Shown here piece after piece: positions 23,169 through 35,464 of a stretch of 64,000 bases of DNA. The stretch spans positions 409,610 to 473,609 of the forward strand of contig NW_020654878.1 in assembly GCF_003589595.1 (NCBI RefSeq), given 5' to 3'. This DNA is from Hyposmocoma kahamanoa. Taxonomy: Eukaryota; Arthropoda; Insecta; Lepidoptera; Cosmopterigidae. Position numbers and translations under genes: made by a program. Each line of letters starts with the position of its first letter. Positions within the stretch are counted from its first letter, which is position 1. The notes under the pieces were generated by a model. The model did not search any database. It was not told where the DNA came from and saw nothing but the letters and a program-made list of their open reading frames with translations.

Positions 23169-24557
23169 GTAGATTATAGTTACGACAAATTCAGTATTTT
23201 AATGTTATATTTTGGCCACACACATTTACTTGCGCCAGATCTTGGTGTGACAGTGAAAAAAGTTTCACAACCCGCATTGGGCCAGTGTGACAGATTATAG
23301 TTTATGTAAACCCTCTTCTTAGAAGAGATCCTTGCCCCTATGTGGAGTCATAATGTGGTTGATGATAATTGTTTCGATCCATTATCAAATGATCCTCTCC
23401 CCTTAACGTTTTGGACAATATTTCCCCTATAACAACACGGCATTCGCATCAAATAAACCGTGAACACATCATATTTTCATACGGATGCTCTGCTCCATTT
23501 GCGACCGCGTCATTTATTATGTTTTCAGTGGAACCCTTGTCGTTGCTTTCTCATTTTGTTGCACGGTCTCATATGCTTATTTTAGTGCATTCTTGAATGA
23601 CGAAGCTCAGTGTGCGCTTTTGAATATTAAAGCTTAGCTTAAAGCCATTTCAAAATGCATATCGTATAGTATACGTGTTCTGTTTAGTTCAGTTGATATA
23701 AAAAAAAATATCATTAGTATATGTAAAGTATCTACAGCGGTTTTATTATAAAATTTCGTCTTAAATTTGTGGTTTTATTGTATCGTGAAAATTTTTAGAA
23801 ATCGTGTTTTCCCACTGTATACTAATCAGTGTATATCCTCTATTTTACTGTATGTTTTTTTCCAAAGTGTTGTTAATTCAACACTTTCACTGTTATGATA
23901 TCAACCAAAGCCGTTTGAGGTAGTACAGACTTTTAAGAAGGGACTTCCAATCGCTATCAAACGATTTTTCATCACTCTATGCTTATTTTGCCTTTTATCT
24001 TTATCAGACAACTGCCTCTTCTAAATTAATAGGACATTTCTTTTCAAAACCCCTTTGTTATTCAACGGAACTTCAAGTCCAATCAAATTCTCTTGTTGTA
24101 ACATTTTTTACAACCTACTATAGCACAGAAGTGATGGTGTTCAATTAGCCCCGAGGTATACGAACGGTGCGGGGCATGGGGCGCGGGGTGGAGGGACGGA
24201 GGGTCGAGGTGATTTGTGGCGATCACTATCGGTACGATCTTAATGCCCTCTTACACGATGGGACTTACTACTGTGCCATTATGACGTTACGGTTGTTCCA
24301 TGAATTTATTTATAAGATTTTTATCCCAAGCAACCATTCAAAAGTTATTTTGCAATCGTCACGTGCAGAAGTTTCACGATATTCTTTATTATAATAGGAA
24401 TAACGTTTAGCCTTCTAATTGCAACGTTTAAAAAATAACAAATATTTATTTATGGCACAGAAAATAAACGCTGGAATTACTTAAATTTAACAAGCATTCC
24501 AATCATCAAAAACTCATACCAACCGTTATGCACAACATTCGCGAAATAAATATACTC
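23169..24557. other. Unassigned intron sequence
   Basis: No coding similarity, RNA gene or repeat recognised; a small GC-rich patch at 24165-24215. Confidence 0.35.
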
Positions 24558-25010
24558 AATAATCTCAGTACAGAGTACTAAAAAAACCGACCTCAAAAGT
24601 ACGTGGAATTACGTCTATTTGCTAAGTATCATTGAAATATCCCCTAATTCGCCACTATACAGGACTTGATACTGGAGATAATAAAAACAGGTTATCACTA
24701 CGACACTACTCAAAGTATATCGAGGGAAAAACGCCTTGAATTGGATAAATAGCAAAATCAACTAAATAATTGCTAAAAGTAATTGCTCCTAAATTAAAGT
24801 TAGGCGCTATTTATAAAATGAATCTTCATGCGTGAACAGCCACCCTTAGAGGTGGATGATTTCCTTCAAAATGAAATGGGACCACTATGGAAGTACCCCC
24901 TTTTCAACAAAAAAAGAGTTATCGCATAACATACATACAAAAAAAAAAGAAAAAAAAAGAACATACAGTAGAATTGAGAACCTCCTCCTTTTTTGAAGTC
25001 GGTTAAAAAT
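24558..25010 (-). repeat. Family E interspersed repeat, copy 3 (long form)
   Basis: Spans from 'aataatctcagtacagagtac' to TTTTTTGAAGTCGGTT. It carries an extra middle part ('actactcaaagtatatcgag', 'aacgccttgaattgg', 'ggcgctatttataaa') shared with the copy at 59110 but absent from the short copy at 21181. Confidence 0.82.
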
Positions 25011-26214
25011 CAAGAGTCATAGCTGAAATTCATTTTGGATTCATCCTTTGTAAATGCATTAATAAGAAAGAGTGTCGTATTTTTATAGCTACATTTCATA
25101 TGCTACACTATATATGCAGTTGTAGATATATGATGTTTCTGCAAAATAAAATTTAGAGCCCCAAAGGAAGGCACAATATTTTATTTCCTCTACGTAGTCT
25201 GTATCCCAACTTCCATTAGCACTGCTCTTTTTTATGCCACTCGACGCAGTGTCCATTACCCGCTTGATTAGCTATTTTTCGCCCTCCCAAAGCGAGTTGA
25301 CCAAAGTGGCGTGTCTCTTTACACCGGCAGAAAGTAAAGTAAAACTTTATGTCGTCCCGACATGGCTGACGGGATTAGCCGTTTGTCCTCTCGTGTCGCC
25401 GTGTAGAGGGAAAATGTGATTTGCTCTTTTTGTTTACGCTGCTTCTATTGTAGAAAAATGGTTCAGCAATTTTTACTAAAACAAAATTAGAGATGGTTTT
25501 TTATTTACTATTGTAATAAAGTTTCTTTCGTCCTAGAGTGCAAAGTTTCCATGAGATATGTTTTAAGGTGGAATGCATGGAGTATACGTAGCCATAGAAT
25601 CTAAGACATATCATGATGCAAGAAACGTCTGCAATGTAGGAAATATACGTTTATTACTTGCGACTTAATAATGTACTGTCCACACACTACAAAGTTTAGT
25701 TTTGTAAAATATTTGTACTCGCGACGACCACTTTTCGGCATTCATCTTGTAAAACTGTACAATGAAACGTCATTGTATAGTTTTATAAGAACTGAGAACG
25801 CTCAGATATTTTAAAACTAGACGTGACAGAAACATAAGATATATACTAAATTGGTGATAGCAAACTATTACAGTTATCAGTTTGGGTGCTGATTTCATGT
25901 GACGGGTACGTGTGTCGCTTACCAACAGGTGCACGACTTGTTCGTCCCGTGCTTCCATATCATAAAAAAAAGTTGGAGTTACAAGTTTTAATGTTTGTCA
26001 AACCATGCAGACAGAAACGTGGGCGTTGGAGTAATCCTGTTTGAACCGGAAAATACCAGTAATGTTGAGAAACCTTTATTGCGTCGTGGCGCTATGAGGG
26101 CGACTGTTTGTTTGATGATTTGATTCTAGGGGGCGGAATTGGCTTTGCCGTGGTATGCGCAGAATTAAAAATCTTGTTTAGCTTTAGTGACGCGATTTAG
26201 AAGGGGCGTTGAAT
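25011..26214. other. Intron sequence with one family A fragment
   Basis: Apart from the fragment at 25896 nothing is recognised. The block 25200-25430 is GC-richer and repeat-free; it could be a conserved non-coding element, which only comparison could show. Confidence 0.3.
25896..25971 (+). repeat. Family A repeat, copy 9 (3' end only)
   Basis: Only the last ~75 bp, from TGTGTCGCTTACC to CATAAAAAAAA, consistent with 5' truncation during retroposition. Confidence 0.82.
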
Positions 26215-27188
26215 ATTTATTTATTTATTTATTCGTGGAAAACCAACAGCTTAACAACAAATTAAAAACATCAACAAATACATTACAGCCAATTAAAGGT
26301 TTTCGCTTATAATAACATACTTAATGACTAAACAATGAGCACTTAGAAAGTGGTCACAGCAAATAAAATTATTACGTAACAAATACACTTAATATATATA
26401 TACATACATACACACACATACATACATATATATACATAAGCATGCATGTACGCAATGTAAATCACATATATCCCAACACCTGCGCCACGAAATGATCGCC
26501 CATTAAACAAACGCGTCCTTAAGTTTACGCTTTAATGAGTTCGAGTTAGAATTGAATATGTCAATATTAAGTTCACTCCTGCTCAACACATCGTCCAAAC
26601 TCTTGCAAGCCCTGTACAGAAAACTGTTTTGTCTATATTTAGTCCTCGCCAGCGGAACTGCAACAGGACGGTAGTATCTCACGGAACGCGTAGGTATATT
26701 AAACACAATGCTACTCAGTAATTGGGGACAGTCGAAATCACCGTTTATGATGTTTAACAAATACACTAAATCAGCAATATTCCGGCGAATAAAGAGGCAA
26801 TATGAGTTGATCCTTACAAAGACGTAGATATTCGATTGAATTAAAAGACTTGCCCATTTTATAACACAAGATTTCCATAAATTTTTCCTGGGCTCGTTCA
26901 ACTCTGGCTACGTAAATTTGATAACACAGATCCCAAATTTGGGAGGCATATTCCAATTTACTACGGACATACGCACAGTACAATATTCGGAGAGTTTTAG
27001 GTCTTGAGAAACTGACTGAATTCTGTATTATGAATCCAAGTCACTTAATAGCTTGAGAAACAATAGCATCTATATGAGTATCAAAAATTAGTTTAGAATC
27101 ATGAATGAGAACTTTCATGATTATCTTATGTTGAAAATCAATGTTTCTCAAGCTGTACGAGGTACATATATTATCAAACTTACGCGAA
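26215..27188 (-). mobile_element. Non-LTR retrotransposon, C-terminal RT fragment (Jockey/R1-like), frameshifted
   Basis: On the reverse strand one frame reads YCAYVRSKLEYASQIWD..., then RVERAQEKFMEIL, a standard post-RT segment of Jockey/R1-type polymerases. It continues in a second frame from about 26830 (INGDFDCPQLLS, IVFNIPTRSVRYYRP, FLYRACKSLDDV). At least one frameshift separates them. The 3' end, at the left, is an (AAAT)n-type tail at 26215-26233, and a TA/CA-rich microsatellite (26393-26445) lies in the 3' UTR. The right side runs into an assembly gap, so the true 5' extent is unknown. Confidence 0.75.
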
Positions 27189-27198
27189 NNNNNNNNNN
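27189..27198. other. Assembly gap (10 N)
   Basis: Ten undetermined bases. Placed at the edge of a LINE, the gap may hide more of that element; its length is probably nominal. Confidence 0.98.
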
Positions 27199-27529
27199 CG
27201 CTGTATCAACAAAGCTTGTAAAATTCTATGCCAATTCTTAATATTTATTCGCGGTAATAATAGGAGGAAAGTTTCTAAAATACTACCTCTTCAAGGCCCA
27301 GCTGTGGGGTGCGAAGGCTGTTACGGGTGAGGCAAGGGTGGCATTGGATTTACGGTTGCAACACACGCGATATATTGTAAGGAAAAGTGTTCAGGTTTCA
27401 ATTTTGTTCTTGTTCTTGTAGTTTGAAAGAAATTCAATCTCTATAAAATGTTTTTTTTTTTTTTCAATACAAGGAGAATGACTGGTATATATCTTCACTT
27501 AATGGTACCGTTTTCGTCAACCTGTTATA

Positions 27530-27727
27530 TATGGGTTTTAATGAGAAGGTTCGCGGGCGGAGAATTTTCTTCGACATGCAAGTTTTTTCCACACCGTTAG
27601 TGCGAGCCGTAGCTACTAAATATTCACAAATGTAGTAACTTAAAAATGAAAAGTGTATGCCGACCGAGGGTTTCGAACCACTGACTCTCATTGATAATCA
27701 ACCTTACTACCATGGAGATACCTACCA
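27530..27727 (+). mobile_element. RTE-like tail, family G
   Basis: Contains 'gaaggttcgcgggcggagaattttcttcgacatgc', 'caccgttagtgcga' and 'ccgagggtttcgaaccactgac', a pattern also at 63378. I recognise it from lepidopteran RTE-related repeats. Open frames across it are incidental. Confidence 0.6.
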
Positions 27728-28164
27728 TCGTTCTCTACATGTTATAATATTCTTACACTACCTACGTAAATAAAAGTGTGTCTTGCCGTGTCAAATGTGT
27801 TATTTCCACAAAAAGCTTTATAGTGCATACAACAGAGCCTTATTAATACACCGCCCTCAATCTACGACGAGGAAAGTCGATGTTTTCTTTAACCGACGTG
27901 AAAAGGTTTTCACAAAAAAAGCAATAAACTATCTACATAGCTTCGTACATACTAAGCGCGCTATATGCGGGTCCTTGAAGATTTTGTAGAACAACTTCTT
28001 GATAAAGCGAAGTAAGTAAGTCATGTATTATAATTATGTTAAAGATTGTATGTATATTTGTTTGTGTACATATAATATTAAATACATAGGTTATAATTTT
28101 AAATTAAGAAATGATAATTAGAATATTAAAATTTATAAGTAGAAAAGTTTATAGTAAGAAATTT
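27728..28164. other. Unassigned intron sequence
   Basis: No feature recognised. Confidence 0.35.
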
Positions 28165-28480
28165 CCTCAAGGGCCGTGCCCTGGGGCATCGTGCCCAGAA
28201 GGCTGGCAACTTTTCTACTTTGAATTGTTACACTTATTCTTCGGCGGAAACAACTGCCAGGCTTGTGGTCACCGGAGCCTTCTACAAGGCGATTCAACAG
28301 CTCGTTCGGTAGAAGTTTCACCTGTGGTCTCCAAAGACCCTTTGATTCAACACAACTGGCACAAAGCTCTAGTATTAAGCAAGGTTGGCGTATTTGACCC
28401 TTTAGGTCCACCACCACTACTTTAGCGGCAGAACCTGCGCTGCCCACGCTTGCAAGGACATGGTAAGGGGCTACAGTCGA
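28165..28480. other. Unclassified GC-rich island with open frames on both strands
   Basis: A 315-bp block of much higher GC than its flanks. Both a plus frame (28111-28425) and a minus frame (28133-28447) are open across it. Neither has a motif I know, and the plus frame is Cys/Gly-rich (PCPGASCPEG). It may be an unrecognised repeat or a decayed exon. Confidence 0.3.
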
Positions 28481-30169
28481 CTTGATTGATTGCTTTCGAT
28501 AATATTCTGTTTACATTGTAAGCCTACAAAACACGCGATCCTCACTAACCTACTGCAGTTTACTAGCAAAATAATAATGCGAAGTTCAAACACAGAAACC
28601 ATAAAAAAGTAAATTATTATGTCGAATGTAATTAAATCTGTTTCTTTTCTGTTCTATTTGAACATATTTAGTATATTATTTCTATTAATTAAGGTTCTCA
28701 AAATATTAATTTTTTACCAAAAAGCGTTATATTACGCGCGTATCTGAACAGGTTTTGTTTATGTTTTTATAAGTGTTGCCATAATAGTAATTTAAAATAA
28801 GAATGGAACTTGAAAACGGGAAACTGATAAATAAAACTTTGTACAAGAATTAAACGAGATCTTATCCTCGAGCCCGAGGCAACTCAACCTTTCTTTACGC
28901 TGCGTTACACAAAGGGGTAAAAAGGAAAAACTAGGACTAACATTTTTCATGTTGCTTCGAGCTCTTTGCGAGTAACTTTTAAAGCGTAATTACTTATTTT
29001 GTAAACTCAACGCAGCAAAAGCGTTTTTTTGCAATATCAGTCCATATTTGTGTGAGAAATTTGATGTCTCCATGCATTCCACGTGTTTTTATAGGGTTGG
29101 TCTTGGACAGTTTTGGACGCCTGTATTATAAAATGATTGTCAAAGTCATTGACGAGATTGCAAAACGTTTGGTAATTATACATTGAATTGTATAAGTAAA
29201 TGAAATTGTTTTTAAATGGAATGTCAGTCACTTAGAACAATAGAGGCATCCTGAAAAACTGCTTTATATATTTCAAAAGCGTATCTACAGAATCGGCGCC
29301 AGGTTGTCAGCGACTGCCAGTCCCTTGAGTGTGTGGCTAAAGCCTACGTTTCTTTACCTACTTATGTTACAGACACAAAGACACAAGACGCCTCATACCC
29401 CCACGAAAACATTAACCGACAATTTAATACCAGCAGCGTCGCCTTACCCAACTAGCGTTATCCACCGCAAACTATCTCTGAAATATATCTTACGTGCTTT
29501 CTAACTTGATCACCAGCACTCGTGTTACTAAGGAAATAGAGTTAAGTTTATTGCGGTGTGATGGTAAAGTTAGCTTGTTATTTCTCCATAGCTGTTTAGA
29601 AAGATACATACGGATCAACGTGTTAGAGATTTTATTTAAGTAAATTCGAGGATGAATGATAATTGCAAGTGTTTGTTGACTATGTTCAAGTATCGCAGTC
29701 TCATTGGATTAGATTAGCGTCCCTGTACTCATTTATATCTTTGCAGTGACATACTTGACTGTCACACGGGCCATAGTAGATTCATTAACACGTACGGAAA
29801 ATGTTATTAATGATCACAGGTTATCTAAAGCCTCTGGATGACTGTATCGCTTTAAGAAGAACCCGGCAGTAACCTACAAATGTTTAGAGTGTAATCGCTG
29901 AGTTTTGTTTCAAAGGGTTATCAACGTAGCTTACACGATTGTTGTCCCTCCCTTCACAGACTGCTAGGCACGTGTGTATCACCAATAAGAGCAATGGCTT
30001 CATTTGCGATCCCCCGCGCCGGCACCGGCACTGGAATCGGGCGCCGAGGTTTAGTGCAATTACACGCGTGCACCAGCGCGTGCCAATTTAATGATTCTAT
30101 CCATCTGAGCACACGCATCTTTGTTTTCTCCCTTCTTTTATTCAATTCGAGTGTTTTCATTCGAAATAT
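28481..30169. other. Unassigned intron sequence
   Basis: Mostly AT-rich without recognisable features. The segment 29990-30085 is GC-rich, with short palindromic CGCGCCGGCACCGGC and CACGCGTGCACC pieces, and is not part of the adjacent SINE; a regulatory element is possible. Confidence 0.3.
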
Positions 30170-30372
30170 TTCAACGGTTACCATGCCGGACTGACACTCA
30201 GAGGTTCGATTCCTGGGCCGGGAGAAATATTTGTATGGCCTATATTTATCTCTCTCGTGAGTTTGCGTGTAATTTGTGGTTATCTATGCGTGTGTCCATG
30301 GCACCCGCGACACAAGATTTGCCTAGTGCGGGGCTATGTTGAGTGTGTGCGTTATTATTATTATTATTATGT
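30170..30372 (+). mobile_element. tRNA-derived SINE, family F, with (TTA)n tail
   Basis: Forward copy: GGTTACCATGCCGG, B-box GAGGTTCGATTCC, the CCGGGAGAAATATTTGTATG body and CTAGTGCGGGGC, followed by a (TTA)n tail at 30353-30371. This copy shows the family's 3' end clearly. Confidence 0.85.
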
Positions 30373-30498
30373 TATTCCAATTGATTTAAAAGAGTTTTTT
30401 TTGTACATTTGGTGTCAAAACATCCACATTTAATTATTGTAATTGACAATGAAAACTTCATATATGCTAATAATTTCGCTTGTAAACATACACAGAAA

Positions 30499-30655
30499 AA
30501 TGTTTCGAAACTATTTTTCCGGATTCAAATCGTGTATATTTGTTTTTTCAAACAAACCGACGTTTCGGGCTCTTTACAGGTCCCATGGTCACGGTTGAGT
30601 CAACCGGAAAAATAGTTTCATTTCCTATGTGTAACAATCGCGAGAACCTAATAAC
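30499..30655 (+). repeat. Fold-back repeat, family H, short form
   Basis: Starts GAAACTATTTTTCCGG and ends CCGGAAAAATAGTTTC, a perfect 16-bp inverted pair. The middle has ACGTTTCGGGCTCTTTACAG. It matches the longer copy at 42610, including the flanking 'gtgtaacaatcgcgaaaacctaa'. Confidence 0.75.
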
Positions 30656-31494
30656 GCGAAATGTTTTGAATTTTTCCAAAATAAAAGCTAGTTATACGTT
30701 TTAGGTGTACGAATTGTACGTCAAATTGTACAAATTTAGAATGTATTTACAAGGCCATGGTTTGCATTTGTTAAACCAAATGATTTGGAAAGAAAAATCT
30801 ATCCCGAGCTTTTTATTATACTGTGTACGCCGGTCCCTAAATTGGGGTATTCACATTGCGGTGCGAGTAAGCCCGGGGCTTAGCGGGGAAGCGAGTGGGG
30901 AAGGAGGGTGAAGGGTGTCACCACAAAGGGATGTTGCGGAAAGTATGTTAGGTTACAATATTTGTTTTAACATTGATGCTTGGGACCGGGAATATTTGAT
31001 TAATGGGTGTTATATGTACACGTATCTATTGTAAAGGAAAGTTTAAAATCACTTTCAGAGCAACATTGTCGGGAGAAGATCAGAATATCTTCATTAGTAT
31101 TCAAACCTCAGTGGGGCAGTGCCTTATGGAGGCCTAACAAATTTTTCTCCAGTTTATTTTGGACCGTTGACTCTGGATTTGCTGTAAGCGACACCACATT
31201 AAGTACCTCTGTTATATTTGCCTAAAAATTAAGTATTGAAATCACAGCCCATTAAACGAATTACTACGGTACGGTACTTACTAACGAAAGCGAAACGACG
31301 TCTTTTTTGCTCTTATTGGATGGATATAAAGTTTTTTGATGCTAGCTAAACCCGATTACGCTCCAAAAAGTGTGGTTTAAGATTCCTTGCGTGTCTGAAA
31401 CGAGTACTACTTGGCCCATATATAAAAGAAGGTGCTTATTTACTTAAATTTGTAGTTATTGGCTGCCTTAAAGGCACAAGAATATGCAACCAGT
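30656..31494. other. Unassigned intron sequence
   Basis: No feature recognised. Confidence 0.35.
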
Positions 31495-31762
31495 CGTGCC
31501 AGACGGGACGAACAGGTCATGCGCATGGTGGTAAGCGACACGCCTTTCCATAGCAGTTGCTATACCGGGCAGAGCTTTAAATTGCAAAAATCTCAGGGGC
31601 ACGGCCACTGCACCAGTCACTGAGATGAAAGTTGGACTTGTCAATATGTCATATGCCTGTAATTTCACCAGCTCCCTTCAAAACCGGAAGGCAGTAATGT
31701 ACACATTATTGTTCGGCGGCAGAACCACGACAAACTCTTTCACATGGAGCTCTACTGCTACT
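31495..31762 (-). repeat. Family A repeat, copy 10
   Basis: Reverse copy with both ends but diverged; the CTTTTCACAAGG part is reduced. Confidence 0.85.
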
Positions 31763-32220
31763 TAATGTAAACTAAGCTACGTGACGTACGTCAGCTGCCA
31801 AGAGAATCTATGTCCTCTACTAGAAGATGAGGGCGAATGTGGACCTGTCATGAATAGTTAGATACAGGGGAGATACCGACTGGCGATCTATTCTTCCTAC
31901 GTACAAAGCTACTAAACCATTTCAAATTGTATGTAGTCCTGGCAAATATTCATATTGCATAAGGGTCGAGTGGGGCGATGTGCTACACAATAGCAATCTG
32001 TTATTGACTGGCGAGTTATTTATTATTATTTGGAAATGGGATGACACTACTCGGAACATAAACATCCTAACAAAAATATCATTTTGTAAGTCGATACTGT
32101 TAGGTATCGAATTTCGCGATCTTTCTACTTTACTCAAGAATTCATATGAATAAGCTACGAGTGATTTTGCAGAATTGAGAAAGAGCAAATTCTGAAATAA
32201 CCCTTTTTATTTTTTTTTTA
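31763..32220. other. Unassigned intron sequence
   Basis: No feature recognised. Confidence 0.35.
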
Positions 32221-32519
32221 GGTAGCAGTAGATCTCCTTGTGAAAAAGTTCATCCAGGGAAGTTGCCACCTTCCCAATTTGTGCCGCCAAACAGCAATGT
32301 TAGCATTACTGCGTTCCGGTTTGAAGGGCAGGAGTACTAGTGAAATTACAGGCACGTGGGACTTGTCAACTTAAGTCTCGGGGTGACGGGCGCAGTGGTA
32401 GTGCCCCTCAGATCTTTGCGATTTAAAGTTCTGAGTGGCACTGCAACTGTTATGGACAGGCGTGTCGCTTACCACCAGGCGCACGACTAGTTCTTCCCGT
32501 TACTTGGTATTATAAAAAA
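32221..32519 (+). repeat. Family A repeat, copy 11 (full length)
   Basis: Complete forward copy from GGTAGCAGTAGATCTCC to TTGGTATTATAAAAAA. Confidence 0.9.
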
Positions 32520-33642
32520 GAGTGAAGGTTGTTTATTTAATAGTTGTTCTTTCAATTAACTAGAATATATCTCTACCGCAAGCTTTTTTACAAGAATAAA
32601 TGCATCAGTCATTTTTGTTAAGAGTTCACGAGGGCGCAGTGTGCCGCCTGTGCTAACCCAAACTGGAGTAACGAGATTACGGCCTTGCGCAAACTTGCCC
32701 GCTGTGCCCTATTTTCCTTGACTTCCTTTTGTGACAGTGATTCTCAATATTTTATTACCACTTTTCCTTACATACTGCAAAAATATGTGTACTACTTGCA
32801 CAAGTGTTTTGTTCTAAAAAGGATGTTCAAAAGCTCTTTCTGGATGTCAATGTATAAAACAAAGTCTCTTTATTGCAGTAAAGTCCTTTACGGTATTGTT
32901 AAATGTCTGAACACAAAAAGACAATCTACATTACCGTCAAAGTTAGTAGACATCATGGACATTAAATAAAAGTTCCGATAGCAATGTCGAGGGCTTCAAT
33001 AAAACTTTGAGAACCTAAATTCGGAGCTTCAACGCAAATCCCTGGAGGAGCCTGGAGGTATAATCCATTTTGGCCCATTCGTCCCTTCCGAATAGAATAC
33101 CTCCAACAAACTTAAACTTAACCATCAATCTTAATTTTTTAACCTTATTACAAGCGACATAAGGCGGTATTTGCAATTTAAAAAGTTTGATATTATATTT
33201 GTTTTCAGTAGAACGAAAAAATGAATTTGTAGACGGATAGCCGTTACCTTTCAAATGTATTTCGTGTTTTCCTTTCTCATTTCGTGGCAGTGTTATTGGA
33301 GTTGGCATTTTTCTTGTTCGAATTCTCATTTAAAATAATTGTATTGCGATTTATTACCATATCCACGTTCAAACACGACGGCGGTTTTATATAAACAAAA
33401 TTGATTCCGCCTTACTCGAAGCCGTCTTTATACCTAGCACATAGTCTTTTATTATATAGTCTATGTAGGAAATCGCCCGTACAAATACAAAATACATTGA
33501 CCGGATAATCGAAAAAAAAAAAAAAAAAAAAGGCTGGCAGGCTGGAAGTTAAAATGTAACACAAGAATACTCCAAAAACGAAGGCACCGTGTTTAACGAT
33601 CCTTCGTTATTGTCGCAGCTCTACGCTCCTGCTGCTACTTTA
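32520..33642. other. Unassigned intron sequence with a poly(A) run
   Basis: A run of 21 A at 33510..33530 with an AGGCTGGCAGGCTGG duplication beside it. Frames of about 100 residues here show no motif. Confidence 0.4.
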
Positions 33643-33878
33643 GGATATCTAGTGACGGAATGAACAAGTCGTGCGTTTGATGGTAAGCGACACGCTTCTC
33701 CATGACCGTTGCAGTGCCACCCAGAGCTTTAAAACACAAACATCTGAGGGACACTGCCACTGCGCCCGTCACCCTCAGACATAAGTTGATAAGTGTCATG
33801 TGTTTATAATTTCACCAGCACCCTTACCCTTCAAAACCGGAACGCCAAGCAGCTTAGCAGAAATAGGTAAGGTGGCAT
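33643..33878 (-). repeat. Family A repeat, copy 12
   Basis: Reverse copy lacking the terminal ~50 bp on the right; otherwise well preserved (GTGACGGAATGAACAAGTCG to AGGTAAGGTGGCA). Confidence 0.85.
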
Positions 33879-34184
33879 ACTAGCATGCTTCTCAGTTTTC
33901 CTTTGGATACGTATTTCAGTCTGCCTCATACTCTCTCCTTCGGTTATTGATTTGTCACCCATTTGCACGAGGCACTTTGCTTCCTCTTTCCTAAGGCGTA
34001 CGGCAAACGAAATGGAATACACAGCCAGCGTTTGTGTTTCACAATGCATGCTGTAACTATTGAAAACTAGAATAAAAAAGCATTTTTTATGATTTTTCGT
34101 CGTCGGTCACATCGTCGCCTAATATGGAATGAGGCTGTGGTCAAGCCTACACCCATGTTCATTAATATTATAACTTTTTGAAAA

Positions 34185-34432
34185 ATAAAACCGACGTGAA
34201 ACGTTTGTGGAATTATATCTATTTGCCAAGTTTTAATTGAAATCGGTAAACGGAAAGTGGGTGAAATCCAATAAACCAGGTTCATCCCCTAATTTGCCGC
34301 CTTTAGATGAATATATTCTTCAAATTTGAATGTAACCACTACTAACGTACTTCTTTTTCATCGAAATCTTTTCACAAATATCAGAATAATCGCGTAAGAT
34401 AGAGAAACTCCTCCTTTTTTGAAGTCGGTTAG
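34185..34432 (-). repeat. Family E interspersed repeat, copy 4
   Basis: From AAACCGACGTGAAACG to TCCTTTTTTGAAGTCGGTT, diverged, with the long-form middle missing. Confidence 0.78.
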
Positions 34433-35464
34433 AGAATAGAAATTACATAGAGTTACATAATTACATAAGTCCTCAGCTGTTCTAAAGACGCTTCATTGTC
34501 ATTCCTTGAAAGTTATACACAAATAAAAACATCCCTGCGTCAGATTGTATATATATATTATTTTTATTGAATATCATTATTTTTACTAACATCGTATACA
34601 TCTATTGTTAGTGATAATAGCCCATTAATTTGTTATTTTTATTCAAAGAAAAAAATATTTTGACCAACGCCAGTTGCCTCAACGTACTTAATATACCGCC
34701 GGCCATCAACGGCTTATGACCGCGACGAAAATTAACTGTGATTTATCATTGGATCGTTATTGATTGTATATACTAAACCTCTCCATCTCTATAATATACG
34801 CCCATGTAGCACTCGAGTTCTGCGAAAGCGTCTCTATGGACGGTGATAGGACACGGAGGTCGGAGTGAAGGGCTCTCCTGTGCTTTGTTTGAATTGGTAT
34901 GGGTTGAGGATCGTTTTTGTTCATAAACTGCTTCAGTCTTATATTATTACATTACATTACTCGTTGTTCACACACTAACATCTAAAACTTCAAGAGTAAG
35001 GGATCAATTTAACGAAAATCATCATTAACTTATTGCACGTCCCATCGCGACACGGTTCTCATCTAAATACCGAGTTGGAACCATAGTTTCAGATCGGATT
35101 GGATATTTTACGCGTTTTTTCAAACGTTGTGGAACCTTCTTAGACATGCAGATTTGTATTTTACATTAAAAATAAATTAACTCCACGTGAGTTAAAATAA
35201 GCTGCGATTGGACTCCACTGCGAATGTTATAAAATTTTTACGACCCTTCTGTCTGCGTGTCTGTTTATAGAACCCCGCTCCTCGTCCCGTACCCCTCACT
35301 TGCCCCTCGCGCCCCCTAGGCGCTCTGGGAAATTAACTCGCCCTGTTCACCTGTCCTTTGAAGACACCGCCGACGTTGCACAGCTGCACCGTGTTTTGAA
35401 TCTGTTAAAAATGCTTTTGTTTCAAATGCATTTATGATTCAGACAATGCTAGCGAATACATTAA
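34433..35464. other. Unassigned intron sequence with a weak family G trace
   Basis: 35045-35160 resembles the RTE-like tail ('cgcgttttttcaaacgttgtggaaccttct'). Block 35270-35390 is GC-rich with CCCCTCACTTGCCCCTCGCG and is repeat-free. Confidence 0.3.

Noticed and set aside
33518..33560. ChAT second exon start (GCAG|GCTGGAAG would fit the expected Gly-Trp)
   Set aside because: The upstream sequence is poly(A), not a pyrimidine tract; the frame meets a stop after about 14 codons with no ChAT similarity, and the site lies before VAChT.
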